53,659 nt of DNA from positions 1-53,659 of the forward strand of contig DASVFR010000018.1 of assembly GCA_036379955.1 (NCBI GenBank), in the 5' to 3' direction. The stretch's first letter is position 1; each line of letters begins with the position of its first letter. The stretch comes from VRUE01 sp036379955 (GTDB lineage: Bacteria > Actinomycetota > Thermoleophilia > Solirubrobacterales > 70-9). The position numbers and the translations under genes are program-made. The notes under the pieces were generated by a model. That model had not been told where the DNA came from. It searched no databases and saw only the letters and a program-made list of their open reading frames with translations. This document shows positions 39,345 through 48,440 of this stretch, piece by piece.

Positions 39345-42300
39345 ATGTCCGATACCCAGTCCCGTGAGCTTCACGGCGAGCGCCCCGTCCGCTACTCGCC
39401 TGAGCGTGCCTACAGGCCGCTCGTCTCCCCGCCCAGCGTCGAGGACAAGGACGCCTGCGCGATCTACGCCTCGGTGCGCCGCGACGCGACCCCGAGCCAC
39501 GCCCCGATCGAGCTGGCGATCCCGGCTCTGCAGAAGATGCTGCACCGCGCCGGCAACGTCGACGGCGAGGGCGACGGCTGCGGGCTGCTGCTCGACTTGC
39601 CGCGCAAGATCTGGGCCGAGGAAGTCCGCAGCGGCGGCCACGACCCCTCGCTGACGCTCGACGACGCCTTCGCCGTCGCCCACATCTTCATCGAGCGCTC
39701 CCAGGACCGCGAGAAGATCCAGCACGACGCCCGCGAGCTGCTCGGCCGCGGCGGCTTCCGCATCCTCGCCGAGCGCATCGGCGTCGTCGACTCCACCGCG
39801 CTCGGCCCCACCGCGCGCGAGGAGGAGCCGCACTTCTGGCAGCTCGGCGGCCTCGCCGCCGATGCCTCCAACCGTGACCGCGTCCTCTTCGACCTGATAA
39901 TCGAGCTCGAGGAACGCCTCGACGTCCACATTCCCTCCTTCTCGGCGACGACCTGCGTCTACAAGGTGATGGGTGCGCCGAAGATCCTCGGCGAGTACTA
40001 CCCCGACCTGCGCGACGAGCGCTTCGAGACGATCGGCGCCTTCGGCCACAACCGCTACTCGACCAATACCTGGCCCTCGTTCAAGCGCGTCCAGCCCTTT
40101 TCGGTGCTCGGCCACAACGGCGAGATCAACACAATCGAACAGCTGCGCCAGGAGGCGCGCATGCTCGGCGTGCCGATCCAGCCGGGGTCGTCGGACTCGC
40201 AGGACCTCAACCGCACGATCGACACGCTGGTGAGCCGCGACGGCCTCAGCCTCGCCGAGGCGATGGAGATGATCGTGCCGCCGATCGTCGAGGAGATCCG
40301 CTCGCTGCCGGAAGAGCTGCGCGCCTTCTACATGTACCTGCGCCAGGCGATGGGCCCCTACGCGCAGGGCCCGGTGGCGCTGATCGCGCGCCACGTCGAC
40401 GAATGCGTCTTCTCCTCCGACGCGCTCGGCCTGCGCCCGCTCTGGCAGGTCGAGACCGGCGAGGACTTCGTCTTCAGCTCCGAGCCGGGAGTCGTCCCGG
40501 TGGCGAAGATGGTCGCCGAGCCGAAGCCGCTCGCTCCGGGCGAGAAGGCCCTGGTCGCCATCGACCGCTCGGCGAAGCGCTCGACCCTGCATCCCCACGA
40601 CGAGATGCTGCGCATCGTGCGCAAGAGCTGGCTGCGCCGCAACGGGGTCGAGGCAGAGGCCGGTTTCGACCGCGCCCTGCAGGCCGGCGGCCCGCTCGAG
40701 GGCGAGGAGGTACCGGGTTACTCCGACGCCGGTCCCGAGGAGCCGGTCAAGGTAGAAGACCGCGTGCTGGCCGGCTTCGGCTGGCAGCGCGACGACGTCA
40801 AACTCGTCCAGCAGATGGCCTCCAACGGGTCCGAGCCGGTCGGTTCGCTCGGCTACGACGGCCCGCTCGCCGCGCTCTCGCCCGAGCGCCAGAACCTGGC
40901 CGACTACTTCAAGGAGACGGTGGCCGTCGTCACCAATCCGGCGATCGACCGCGAACGCGAGATGGAGCACTTCTCGACCCGCACGGTCTTCGGGCGGCGA
41001 CCGTCGATCGACGCCGCCGGCACCGACACCGGCACGGTTGAGGCCGCCTTCCCCGTCATCCTCGGCGGCCACCACGGCCTGGCGCCGCTCTCCGACAAGA
41101 CCTACCGGGCGATCGCCCGCAGGCACCGTACCTACCTGCTCGAGGACCTCTGGGAGGAGTTCCGCGGCCGCGCCGACGCGCTTGACGTCTCCCTGCTCGA
41201 GTCCGAGACGACGCAGGGCGCGATCGAGCGGATCAAGCAGGAAGCGGTCAAGAAGGTGCGCGACGGCGCCGAGCTGCTCGTGCTCACCGACCGCACCGTC
41301 TACGACGCCGACCGCCGCTACCTCGACCCGCACCTCGCCACATCCGCCGTCGACCAGGCGCTGAAGGGCTTCAAGGTCGAGGCCGGCGAGGAGAACCTGC
41401 GCCGCCGCTGCGGCATCGTCCTGCGCTCGGCAGCGCTGCGCAACGTCCACGATGCGATGCTCGCCCTCGGCCTCGGTGCCAACGGCGTCTGCCCGTACAC
41501 GATGATCGAGGTGATCTGCGTCGAGGACTACGAGAACGACGTCTCCAACCTCTGCGACGCGCTGAAGAAGGGGATGGAGAAAGTGATCTCAACGATCGGG
41601 ATCCACGAGGTGCGCGGCTACGCGCGCCAGTTCTCCTCGATCGGGGTGAAGCCGGAGCTGGCCGAGATCTTCATGACCGAGGCCTTCGCCGCCTCCGAGA
41701 AGGGCGGCGCCGGCTTCGCCGAGCTCGACGAGGACACCAACGAGCGCGCCCGCATCCTGGCCGGCGAGGGGGACGCGAAACCGGCGAAGACGTTCCGCTT
41801 CTACCCCAAGGTCTACAAGGCCGCGATCGCGACCGCCAACGGCTCGGGCACCTACGAGGAGTACTCGCGGAAAGTGCGTGAGCTGGAGGCGCAGAGCCCG
41901 ATCTCGATGCGCCACGTGATGGGTCTGCGGGGCGATCGCGACCCGGTCGACCCGGCCGGGGTCGACGCCGGCGTCGGTCTGCACGACTACCCGGTTGTGA
42001 TCTCCTCGATGAGCTTCGGCTCGCAGTCCGAGCCGGCCTTCCGCGCCTACGCGGAGGCGGCGAAGTCGATCAACGTCCTCTGCGTCAACGGCGAGGGCGG
42101 CGAGATCCGCGACATGTACGGGCGCTACCGCAAATGGCGCGGGCAGCAGGTCGCCTCGGGGCGCTTCGGGGTCTCGGCCGAGATGCTCAACTCCTCCTAC
42201 GTCGCCGAGATCAAGATTGGCCAGGGCGCCAAGCCCGGCGAGGGCGGGCACCTGCCCGGCAAGAAGGTCTCTGAGAAGGTCGCCGCGGCGCGCAACGCCT

Positions 42301-44012
42301 CGCCCGGCACCGACCTGATCTCCCCCTCCAACAACCACGACCTCTACTCGATCGAGGACCTTGCCGAGCTGATCGACGAGCTGAAGACGGTCAACCCGGA
42401 TGTGCGCGTGTCGGTCAAGGTGCCCGTGGTGCCGAACATCGGCACGATCGGCCTCGGCATCGCCAAGGCGGGTGCCGACATCATCACCCTCTCGGGCTTC
42501 GAGGGCGGCACCGGCGCCGCCCGCCAGCACGCGCTGCGCCACGTCGGCCTGCCGTCGGACATCGGCACCCGCGCCGTGCACCGTGCCCTGATGGAGGCCG
42601 GCCTGCGAAACCGGGTCGAGATCTGGGCCGACGGCGGCTACCGCCACGGCCACGACATCGTCAAGCTGCACTGCCTCGGCGCCAACCGGGTCGGGTTCGG
42701 CACCCTGGCGATGGTCAGCCTCGGCTGCACGATCTGCCGCGGCTGCCAGCTCGACACCTGCCACGTCGGCATCGCGACCCAGATCGAGACCGTCGAGCAG
42801 GCCCAGGAGCACGGCCTGAAGAAGTTCACCCCGCAGGAGGTCGACCTTGCCGCCGAGAGCTGCGCCCGCTTCTTCGGCGCGATGGGGGAGGAGGTCAAGC
42901 AGGTGGTCGCTTCGCTCGGCTACGAGCGCGCTCAGGACCTCGTCGGTCGCTACGACCTGCTCGAGCAGATCTCCCACCACGACGCGGTCGATCTGGCGCC
43001 GCTGATCACGCCGCTGGAGGAGTTCCTCGACCTCGAGCCGATCGATCTGCCGGTCGCGGAGACCGCGGAGGAGCGTGCCGAGGCCGGCCTGGTCGCCGCG
43101 CGGCCGATCCGGATGGAGGCAAAGCAGGCCTCCGCGCAGATTGCCGGCCTCGCCGGGGATGTCTGCTCCGGACGCACGATCCGCAACGAGTTCCCCCGCG
43201 CCACCGACGCCAACGACCGTGTGCTCGGCACCGAGCTCTCGGGGGCGATCGCCCGCTCGCGCATCTTCGAGGACGGGCCCGAGTCGAACGACGACGTGCT
43301 CGCCAGCCTCGAGTTCAACGGTGGCTCCATCGCCGGCCAGGGTTTCGGCGCCTTCAACTCCTACGGGGTCGCGATCCGGGTCGAGGGCGGCGCCCAGGAC
43401 GGGGTCGGCAAGACGATGCTGGGCGGCTCGGTCGCCGTGCTCAAGGGGGTTGGCGCGAGGGGCGAGCGGCTCAACGGCTCGGTCGGCAAGTCATTCGCCT
43501 ACGGCGCCCAGCGCGGTCGCCTCTTCGTCCAGGGCTCGGCCGACTCGCGCTTCTGTATCCGCCTCTCGGGCGCCGACGTGGTCCTGGCCGGTGAGCCCGA
43601 GCAGGACATCGACGACGGCCGCGGCTGCATCGTCGACCGTGCCAACGCCAAGGGCTTCGCCTTCGAGTACATGACCTCCGGCCGGGCGATCGTGCTCGGC
43701 GACCTCGGTCCCTGGGCTTGCGCCGGGATGACCGGCGGCCGCGTCTACGTCCGCCATAGCGCCTTCGGCATCGACCGCGATGCGATCGAGCGCCGGCTCG
43801 GCAAAGGCGCCAAGGTCGAGCTCAAAGAGCTAGACGCCGAGGGCCTGCTCGACGTCGACGACCTGCTCGCGGCCTACGCCACCGAGCTGCGCGCGACCGG
43901 CCAGGACGAGGAGGCCGACCGCGTCACCGGCCTCGCCGCCGAGGCGGCGGACAACTTCATGATGGTCGTCCCCCACAAGGTCCAGGCCGACCCCAGCATC
44001 TCGACCGAGTAG
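39345..44012 (+). CDS. gltB: Glutamate synthase, large (alpha) chain type
   Basis: 1555 residues. Domain order: class II glutaminase (Cys38 in KDACAIYASV would be the N-terminal nucleophile after cleavage; FGHNRYSTNTWPSF and GHNGEINTIEQLR follow), central domain, FMN-binding synthase domain (MSFGSQSEPAFRAYAEAA; FEGGTGAARQHALRHVG), a 3Fe-4S site CTICRGCQLDTC (~1128), and a C-terminal GXGXG domain (AQRGRLFVQGSADSRFCIR). It makes glutamate from glutamine and 2-oxoglutarate. ATG 39345 follows GGGAGGT. No small chain (gltD) is adjacent. The glutaminase start CAIYAS differs from the usual CGVGF, so this is a divergent subgroup. Confidence 0.9.
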   Translation: MSDTQSRELHGERPVRYSPERAYRPLVSPPSVEDKDACAIYASVRRDATPSHAPIELAIPALQKMLHRAGNVDGEGDGCGLLLDLPRKIWAEEVRSGGHDPSLTLDDAFAVAHIFIERSQDREKIQHDARELLGRGGFRILAERIGVVDSTALGPTAREEEPHFWQLGGLAADASNRDRVLFDLIIELEERLDVHIPSFSATTCVYKVMGAPKILGEYYPDLRDERFETIGAFGHNRYSTNTWPSFKRVQPFSVLGHNGEINTIEQLRQEARMLGVPIQPGSSDSQDLNRTIDTLVSRDGLSLAEAMEMIVPPIVEEIRSLPEELRAFYMYLRQAMGPYAQGPVALIARHVDECVFSSDALGLRPLWQVETGEDFVFSSEPGVVPVAKMVAEPKPLAPGEKALVAIDRSAKRSTLHPHDEMLRIVRKSWLRRNGVEAEAGFDRALQAGGPLEGEEVPGYSDAGPEEPVKVEDRVLAGFGWQRDDVKLVQQMASNGSEPVGSLGYDGPLAALSPERQNLADYFKETVAVVTNPAIDREREMEHFSTRTVFGRRPSIDAAGTDTGTVEAAFPVILGGHHGLAPLSDKTYRAIARRHRTYLLEDLWEEFRGRADALDVSLLESETTQGAIERIKQEAVKKVRDGAELLVLTDRTVYDADRRYLDPHLATSAVDQALKGFKVEAGEENLRRRCGIVLRSAALRNVHDAMLALGLGANGVCPYTMIEVICVEDYENDVSNLCDALKKGMEKVISTIGIHEVRGYARQFSSIGVKPELAEIFMTEAFAASEKGGAGFAELDEDTNERARILAGEGDAKPAKTFRFYPKVYKAAIATANGSGTYEEYSRKVRELEAQSPISMRHVMGLRGDRDPVDPAGVDAGVGLHDYPVVISSMSFGSQSEPAFRAYAEAAKSINVLCVNGEGGEIRDMYGRYRKWRGQQVASGRFGVSAEMLNSSYVAEIKIGQGAKPGEGGHLPGKKVSEKVAAARNASPGTDLISPSNNHDLYSIEDLAELIDELKTVNPDVRVSVKVPVVPNIGTIGLGIAKAGADIITLSGFEGGTGAARQHALRHVGLPSDIGTRAVHRALMEAGLRNRVEIWADGGYRHGHDIVKLHCLGANRVGFGTLAMVSLGCTICRGCQLDTCHVGIATQIETVEQAQEHGLKKFTPQEVDLAAESCARFFGAMGEEVKQVVASLGYERAQDLVGRYDLLEQISHHDAVDLAPLITPLEEFLDLEPIDLPVAETAEERAEAGLVAARPIRMEAKQASAQIAGLAGDVCSGRTIRNEFPRATDANDRVLGTELSGAIARSRIFEDGPESNDDVLASLEFNGGSIAGQGFGAFNSYGVAIRVEGGAQDGVGKTMLGGSVAVLKGVGARGERLNGSVGKSFAYGAQRGRLFVQGSADSRFCIRLSGADVVLAGEPEQDIDDGRGCIVDRANAKGFAFEYMTSGRAIVLGDLGPWACAGMTGGRVYVRHSAFGIDRDAIERRLGKGAKVELKELDAEGLLDVDDLLAAYATELRATGQDEEADRVTGLAAEAADNFMMVVPHKVQADPSISTE

Positions 44013-44023
44013 AGCGTTATCCG

Positions 44024-44172
44024 CGGGCGGGTCCTGTCGCGGAGGTGGGGTGGCCTCGCTTGCGCTGCGCTCTGCTCCGGGCAGAGGGAAGGGGTCTCCT
44101 CAAGGGATGTGGGCTCGCCCTCCGCAGACTCCGCGCTGCGCGACACCACCCCACCTCCACGCCACCCGCCCG
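44024..44172. repeat. Large composite palindrome A after gltB
   Basis: Outer arms CGGGCGGGT (44024-44032) and ACCCGCCCG (44164-44172); inner arms GGAGGTGGGGTGG (44041-44053) and CCACCCCACCTCC (44146-44158), all perfect. A CTCTGC/GCAGAG hairpin and a duplicated GCGCTGCGC lie inside. No coding frame looks real. The gap between gltB and the next gene (44013-44393, 381 bp) holds this and palindrome B and nothing else I can identify. Confidence 0.6.
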
Positions 44173-44286
44173 AGACACGAACCGATCGAGACTGCTGGCG
44201 ACCGGCAGGTTAAAAAGCTTCAAGCGAGATGGGCCTGGTGCGCGAGGTCCGTGCGATGTCGTCTCTTGGCCCGATCGGAGAGAGAA

Positions 44287-44387
44287 GGCATGGGTGGTGC
44301 CCTCCGACGGAGGCTTTGGGTCACGCCTCCGAGAACGTTTGCGCCCAGTCATACATACGGTCTCCGGCGGAGGGCACCACCCATGCC
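44287..44387. repeat. Large palindrome B, 20-bp perfect arms
   Basis: The 20-bp arms 44287-44306 (GGCATGGGTGGTGCC...) and 44368-44387 are exact complements enclosing 61 nt. Inside, CGGAGGC (44308-44314) pairs with GCCTCCG (44325-44331). It ends 6 bp before the stop of the convergent coiled-coil gene. Confidence 0.65.
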
Positions 44388-44393
44388 CCGCCG

Positions 44394-44780
44394 CTACCGA
44401 ATCCGAGTCAACAGGTCCGCGATCGCGCGGACCTCGCGCAGGAGGCCGTCGAGCATCTGCTCGGTGGTGGTGTGGATCCGCCACTCGGCGTACTGACGGT
44501 CCTGCTCGACCTCCTCGAGGCGGCGCTCGAGCTCGGCGGCGCGGCGGTCGACCCTGTCGATGCGCTTGTTGAGGCGCTTCTCGGCTTTGCGGACTCGGCG
44601 TTTGACGAGGGCGCTGCTCTCGGCCCTGATCGCGTCCAGCTCGCGGCGCAGATCGGTGCCGTCGATGGCGTTCTCCTGCTCGGCGAGCATCTCCTCGACG
44701 CCGACGCGAACGCGCTCGATCTCCTCGTGCAGGCGTTCCCGGGCGCGCTCGGCGGCGACCTCGGGCGGCTCGGGCGGCAT
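44394..44780 (-). CDS. Coiled-coil protein
   Basis: 128 residues from ATG 44780 (a TTG at 44795 gives 5 more). It is almost wholly charged heptad-like helix: RARERLHEEIERVRVGVEEM, KAEKRLNKRIDRVDRRAAEL, ERRLEEVEQDRQYAEWRIHT. No membrane segment or known domain. It may be structural or a partner of the FHA protein upstream on the same strand (97 bp apart), but this is only proximity. Confidence 0.6.
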   Translation of the reverse strand: MPPEPPEVAAERARERLHEEIERVRVGVEEMLAEQENAIDGTDLRRELDAIRAESSALVKRRVRKAEKRLNKRIDRVDRRAAELERRLEEVEQDRQYAEWRIHTTTEQMLDGLLREVRAIADLLTRIR

Positions 44781-44834
44781 GCTCACGACCGCCAATGCTA
44801 GGGGTGCATGTGGCTGGAATCGCGTTCCTGACGG

Positions 44835-44876
44835 TTTGTAGTCGCTATAGGGTCGAAAACCCGTCAGAAAGTCGGA
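44835..44876 (-). terminator. Weak hairpin after the FHA gene
   Basis: CTGACGG and CCGTCAG-type arms around 44830-44873 bracket ~26 nt just downstream of the FHA stop. It may end that transcript. No clear T-tract. Confidence 0.3.
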
Positions 44877-44877
44877 C

Positions 44878-45504
44878 TCAGCGTTCCAGCGCGAAGAGCC
44901 GGAAGCGGCCGATCGCCAGCTCGTCTCCGTCAGCGACGCGGGCCCAGTCGACGATCTCGCCGTTGAGGAAGACGCCGTTGAGGCTGCGATCGTCGAGCAC
45001 GCGCAGCGAGTCGGGCAGCTCCGAGACGATTAGCGCGTGGCGACGTGAGACGCTCGGGTCGTCGAGGCGGATGTCGGCCGCCGCGCTGCGTCCGATCCGG
45101 GTCCAGCCCGGCCCGACTCTGGCGGTGAGAATCTCTCGGTCGTCGCGCCAGGCCAGGTAGCGACCGGGGTCGGCGAGCATCGCGCGCGCCGTCGCCAGCC
45201 ATTCGGACTCCGGCTCCGTGCTCGGGATCGCCAACTCAGCCGTCTGGCCGTGCTCCTGCATCGGCTCGAAGATCGAGTCGCGCCGGAAGTCCGCGCCTTC
45301 GCAGCGAGGGCATTCGGGCAGCCGGTCCCTCTCGCGCAGCGCCAGCTGCGCATTGCAGGTCGTGCAGAAATACGTTCCCGAGCCGGGGATCGCACCCGTC
45401 TCGAACCGCTCTACCTCAATACCGGGGCTGACACTGGCAGTAATGGGGTCTCCTTCCCGGCGCCTCCGAGGGGGAATGCTAACGCCGTTTTCATCGCTTT
45501 GCAT
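44878..45504 (-). CDS. FHA-domain protein with zinc-ribbon segment
   Basis: 208 residues from ATG 45504. A zinc ribbon, CTTCNAQLALRERDRLPECPRC (~45-66), precedes a C-terminal FHA domain (~115-208). Its key residues are in place: TRIGRSAAADIRLDDPSVSR (GRS loop and SxxH: SRRHALIV) and DDRSLNGVFLNGE. FHA domains bind phosphothreonine, so it probably reads Ser/Thr kinase signalling. The longer frame to 45654 overlaps the divergent SRPBCC gene. No kinase gene is in the window. Confidence 0.82.
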   Translation of the reverse strand: MQSDENGVSIPPRRRREGDPITASVSPGIEVERFETGAIPGSGTYFCTTCNAQLALRERDRLPECPRCEGADFRRDSIFEPMQEHGQTAELAIPSTEPESEWLATARAMLADPGRYLAWRDDREILTARVGPGWTRIGRSAAADIRLDDPSVSRRHALIVSELPDSLRVLDDRSLNGVFLNGEIVDWARVADGDELAIGRFRLFALER

Positions 45505-45562
45505 CAGGGATTTCCCGTACTTGGGACTTGGCAAACCCCTGCGCGCATAGAATCGCGCGCCG

Positions 45563-46081
45563 ATGGGCCCCGTCAGCGCAGAGATCGAGATCGACGTGCC
45601 CCGCCAGCGCGCCTTCGAGGCGATCGCGGACCTCTCGCTGCGCCCCGCTTTCACCGATCATTTCCTCACCGGCTTCCGCCTGACCAGGATCGAGTCGCAG
45701 GGCGTGGGCGCCGGTGCTCGCTTTCGCATCGCCGTGTGGCCGCGACGGGTCTGGGCGGACACGACGATCGTCGAGGCCGACGAGCCGCACCGGATCGTCG
45801 AGCACGGCCGTTGCGGCCGCGTCAATCGCATCGCCACGACCACCCTCTGGGAGCTGACCGAGGGGCCGGGCTCGCTGACCGCAGTGCGCGTTTCCTTCTG
45901 GACCGAGCCCGCGAACCCCGTCGACCGAGGCCTCGAGCTGCTCTCTGCCGCGTCGATTCCCTACGCGCGGCGATGGCGCGAGGCGCTGCGCCGGCTGCGC
46001 GACGGGCTCGAGTCCGGCGAGCTCGATTCGGGCCGAGTCGCCGTCGCTGGCGGCAACCCGCATGCGACCGGTATTCCGTGA
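45563..46081 (+). CDS. SRPBCC-fold (START-like) protein
   Basis: 172 residues: SAEIEIDVPRQRAFEAIADL at the start, ARFRIAVWPRRVWADTTIVE in the middle strands, a long C-terminal helix PYARRWREALRRLRDGLESG. This is the polyketide cyclase/dehydrase-type pocket fold that binds hydrophobic ligands. Ligand unknown. Divergent from the FHA gene. Confidence 0.8.
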   Translation: MGPVSAEIEIDVPRQRAFEAIADLSLRPAFTDHFLTGFRLTRIESQGVGAGARFRIAVWPRRVWADTTIVEADEPHRIVEHGRCGRVNRIATTTLWELTEGPGSLTAVRVSFWTEPANPVDRGLELLSAASIPYARRWREALRRLRDGLESGELDSGRVAVAGGNPHATGIP

Positions 46082-46108
46082 GCCGTTTTCAATAGGCTCT
46101 CGCCGCCG

Positions 46109-46654
46109 ATGAAGTCCCGCCATCTCGTCTCGCTTCTCCTCGCCGCGCTCGCCCTCGGTGCCCTTTCGCTGACCGTCTCGGCCTGCGGCTACGAAAGCGA
46201 CTCCAAGGACGTTGTCGAGGGCGAGGTCGTCAAGCTGGGAGACCTCAAATACCAGGTGATCTTCTCGCGCTTCCTCAACATCCACGACAGCGAGGACGCC
46301 GCCTATCTGGTCGGCCAGCCGCCGCCGCAGGACGGCTCCAACTACTTCGGCGTCTTCCTCGAAGTCCAGAACAAGAGCGAAGAGACGCAGGCCTTGGCCG
46401 ACTCCTTCTCGATCGAAGACGCCGACCACGTGACCTACGACGCGATCCCGAGCGAAAGCCTCTACGCCTTCCCGGCCGGCGGCAAGGTCACCTCGCAGGA
46501 ACCGGTCCCGGCGCTCGACTCGACCCCGCAGCAGGGCCCGATCGAGGGGTCGCTCGTGCTCTTCGAACTGCCCGAATCGGCTTCGCAGAACCGCCCCCTG
46601 ACCCTCTTCATCCCAGGCCCGGGCGGCCCAGCCGAAGTAACGCTCGACCTGTAG
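46109..46654 (+). CDS. Putative lipoprotein, DUF4352-like
   Basis: 181 residues. Signal peptide and lipobox LTVSACGYESD (Cys ~27), then an immunoglobulin-like beta domain: LKYQVIFSRFLN, YFGVFLEVQNKSEETQALAD and a C-terminal RPLTLFIPGPGGPAEVTLDL. This resembles DUF4352/telomeric-repeat-type lipoproteins. Glu codons are mainly GAA. It sits 27 bp after the SRPBCC gene and is convergent with the PBP gene. Confidence 0.75.
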   Translation: MKSRHLVSLLLAALALGALSLTVSACGYESDSKDVVEGEVVKLGDLKYQVIFSRFLNIHDSEDAAYLVGQPPPQDGSNYFGVFLEVQNKSEETQALADSFSIEDADHVTYDAIPSESLYAFPAGGKVTSQEPVPALDSTPQQGPIEGSLVLFELPESASQNRPLTLFIPGPGGPAEVTLDL

Positions 46655-46662
46655 GGCGTCCC

Positions 46663-48393
46663 CTACAGCCCGGCCGAGAGCACTTCCGAGGCGGCCGGGG
46701 CCGCGACTTCGCCGCCTGCCGCTTCGGCTTCGACGAGCAGGACGCCGATCGCCAGCTTCGCTTTCTCGGCAGGCGCAAAGGCCGCAAACCAGGCGTCCTT
46801 GCGCTGTTTGGGATGTTCGGCTTCCTCTTCTCCGGGCACGGGGCCGAGCTCGGCGGTGCCGGTCTTGCCGGCGACCTGCGCCTCGGGGATCGCGCCGGCG
46901 TAACCGGTGCCGCTCGTCACCACGCCGATCATCAGTTCGGTCAGCTCGTCCGCCGTCTTCTTCGAGATCGCGCGCACGGCCTCGGCCTTGGGGCGCAGCT
47001 TGCGGTTGGCGACGATCGAGGTCGGCTCGCGCACCCCGCCGTTGCCGATCGCCTGCGCCACGCTCGCCATCTGCAGCGGCGTGGCCAGCACCTTGCCCTG
47101 TCCGATCGCGCTGACGCCGAGGTCGACTTCTTCGCCGATCTCGGTCGGGATCGTCGATTCGGGCGGGTCGACCCGGGCGACGATCTTCGGCGCGTAGAGC
47201 GTCGGCGCCGAGTTGAAGCCGAACTTTTCCGCCGCCCCCACCAGGTCGTCGTTGCCGATCTTCGGCCCGAGCGGGGCGAAGTCGGCGTTGCACGACTCGG
47301 CGAACGCTTCGCGCAGGGTGCCGCCGCAGTACTCGCCGTTGGCGTTTTCGATGAAGCGGCCGCCGACGTTGGCGCCGTCGGCGATTTCGAATTCGTCGTC
47401 GAGCGAGACGACCCCCTTTTCCAACGCCGCCGCTGTGGTGATCGTCTTGAAGGTGGAGCCGGGCGGTTGCGGGGCCGAGAAGGCCTGGCCGGCGAGGGCG
47501 CGGACGTCGCCGTTGCGGGCGTCGAGCACGGCGATGCCGCCGAGGCGCCCCGCCAGCGCCGCGACCGCCGCTTCCTGAAGGTTCGGGTCGATCGTCGTCT
47601 TCACCGCTGCGCCGGCGCGCGGTTCCGATTCGGCGAGCACGCGGCTCGCGCCGGACGCACCGACCGCCAGCAGCGATCCCCCCGGCTTGCCGGCCAGCCG
47701 CGGGTTGAAGGCCCGCTCGAGGCCGCTGACGCCGACCGGAGTGTCGGGGGAGAAGCCCTGGCGGGCCAACGCTTCCATTTCCGATTCTTCGGCTTCGCCC
47801 ACTTCCCCGGTGACGTCGATCGCGGCGCTGCCGAGAGGATGCGAGCGGGCTTCCGCCGGTCCCTCGGCCAGCGGCGAGCCGTCGGCGGCGAGGATCGGCG
47901 CCCGCGGCGCCAGCTCGATCTCGGATTCGAGGCGCTCGCCCGGGCGCAGCCCCGGGAAGACGAGGCTGGCGTCCCAGACGACGCCGCCGTCGGCGAAGCG
48001 CAGGTCGAGATCGTCCTCGACGGCGCCGAAGGCGACGGTGGAGACGTTCGCCGACACCGGCACCGAGCTTCCACCGTCGCTCGTCGATTCGTCGCCGGCG
48101 GAGCCGAAGTCGAACGCTCGCGCGGTCGCCGTCTCGGCCGCTTCGCGGTAGGCGAGGACGAAGTCGTCGAGCCCGATCTCGCGCTTCGAGGCCGGGTTCA
48201 GCTCGCGGTACATGGCGGCGAATTCGCCGCGCCCCCAGGCGTCGGCGAACCGTTGCGCCGCTTCGCGGTCGGGTGAGCCTGGAGCGCTGGCGACGGCGCC
48301 GAGCACGAAGGCGACGAAGGCGACCAGCACCAAGGGCGCGGCACGGGTGACGAGACGCCGGCGTCGCTCCGCCTCGGACGGGAGCTTGCTCAT
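46663..48393 (-). CDS. Penicillin-binding protein (transpeptidase) with NTF2-like N-terminal domain
   Basis: 576 residues. N-terminal membrane anchor (APLVLVAFVAFVLGAVA), NTF2-like MecA_N-type domain (~40-150: ADAWGRGEFAAMYRELNPAS), then a dimerisation-type region and a transpeptidase domain. Active-site motifs are PGSTFK (SxxK, ~311), SCN (SxN, ~368) and KTGT (~511). It cross-links peptidoglycan outside the membrane. GAA is the usual Glu codon. Convergent with the lipoprotein gene (8 bp apart). Confidence 0.9.
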   Translation of the reverse strand: MSKLPSEAERRRRLVTRAAPLVLVAFVAFVLGAVASAPGSPDREAAQRFADAWGRGEFAAMYRELNPASKREIGLDDFVLAYREAAETATARAFDFGSAGDESTSDGGSSVPVSANVSTVAFGAVEDDLDLRFADGGVVWDASLVFPGLRPGERLESEIELAPRAPILAADGSPLAEGPAEARSHPLGSAAIDVTGEVGEAEESEMEALARQGFSPDTPVGVSGLERAFNPRLAGKPGGSLLAVGASGASRVLAESEPRAGAAVKTTIDPNLQEAAVAALAGRLGGIAVLDARNGDVRALAGQAFSAPQPPGSTFKTITTAAALEKGVVSLDDEFEIADGANVGGRFIENANGEYCGGTLREAFAESCNADFAPLGPKIGNDDLVGAAEKFGFNSAPTLYAPKIVARVDPPESTIPTEIGEEVDLGVSAIGQGKVLATPLQMASVAQAIGNGGVREPTSIVANRKLRPKAEAVRAISKKTADELTELMIGVVTSGTGYAGAIPEAQVAGKTGTAELGPVPGEEEAEHPKQRKDAWFAAFAPAEKAKLAIGVLLVEAEAAGGEVAAPAASEVLSAGL

Positions 48394-48440
48394 TTGCGGG
48401 AAAGGTAGTCGAGGGGACGGGTATCGCTCATCATCTGCAT

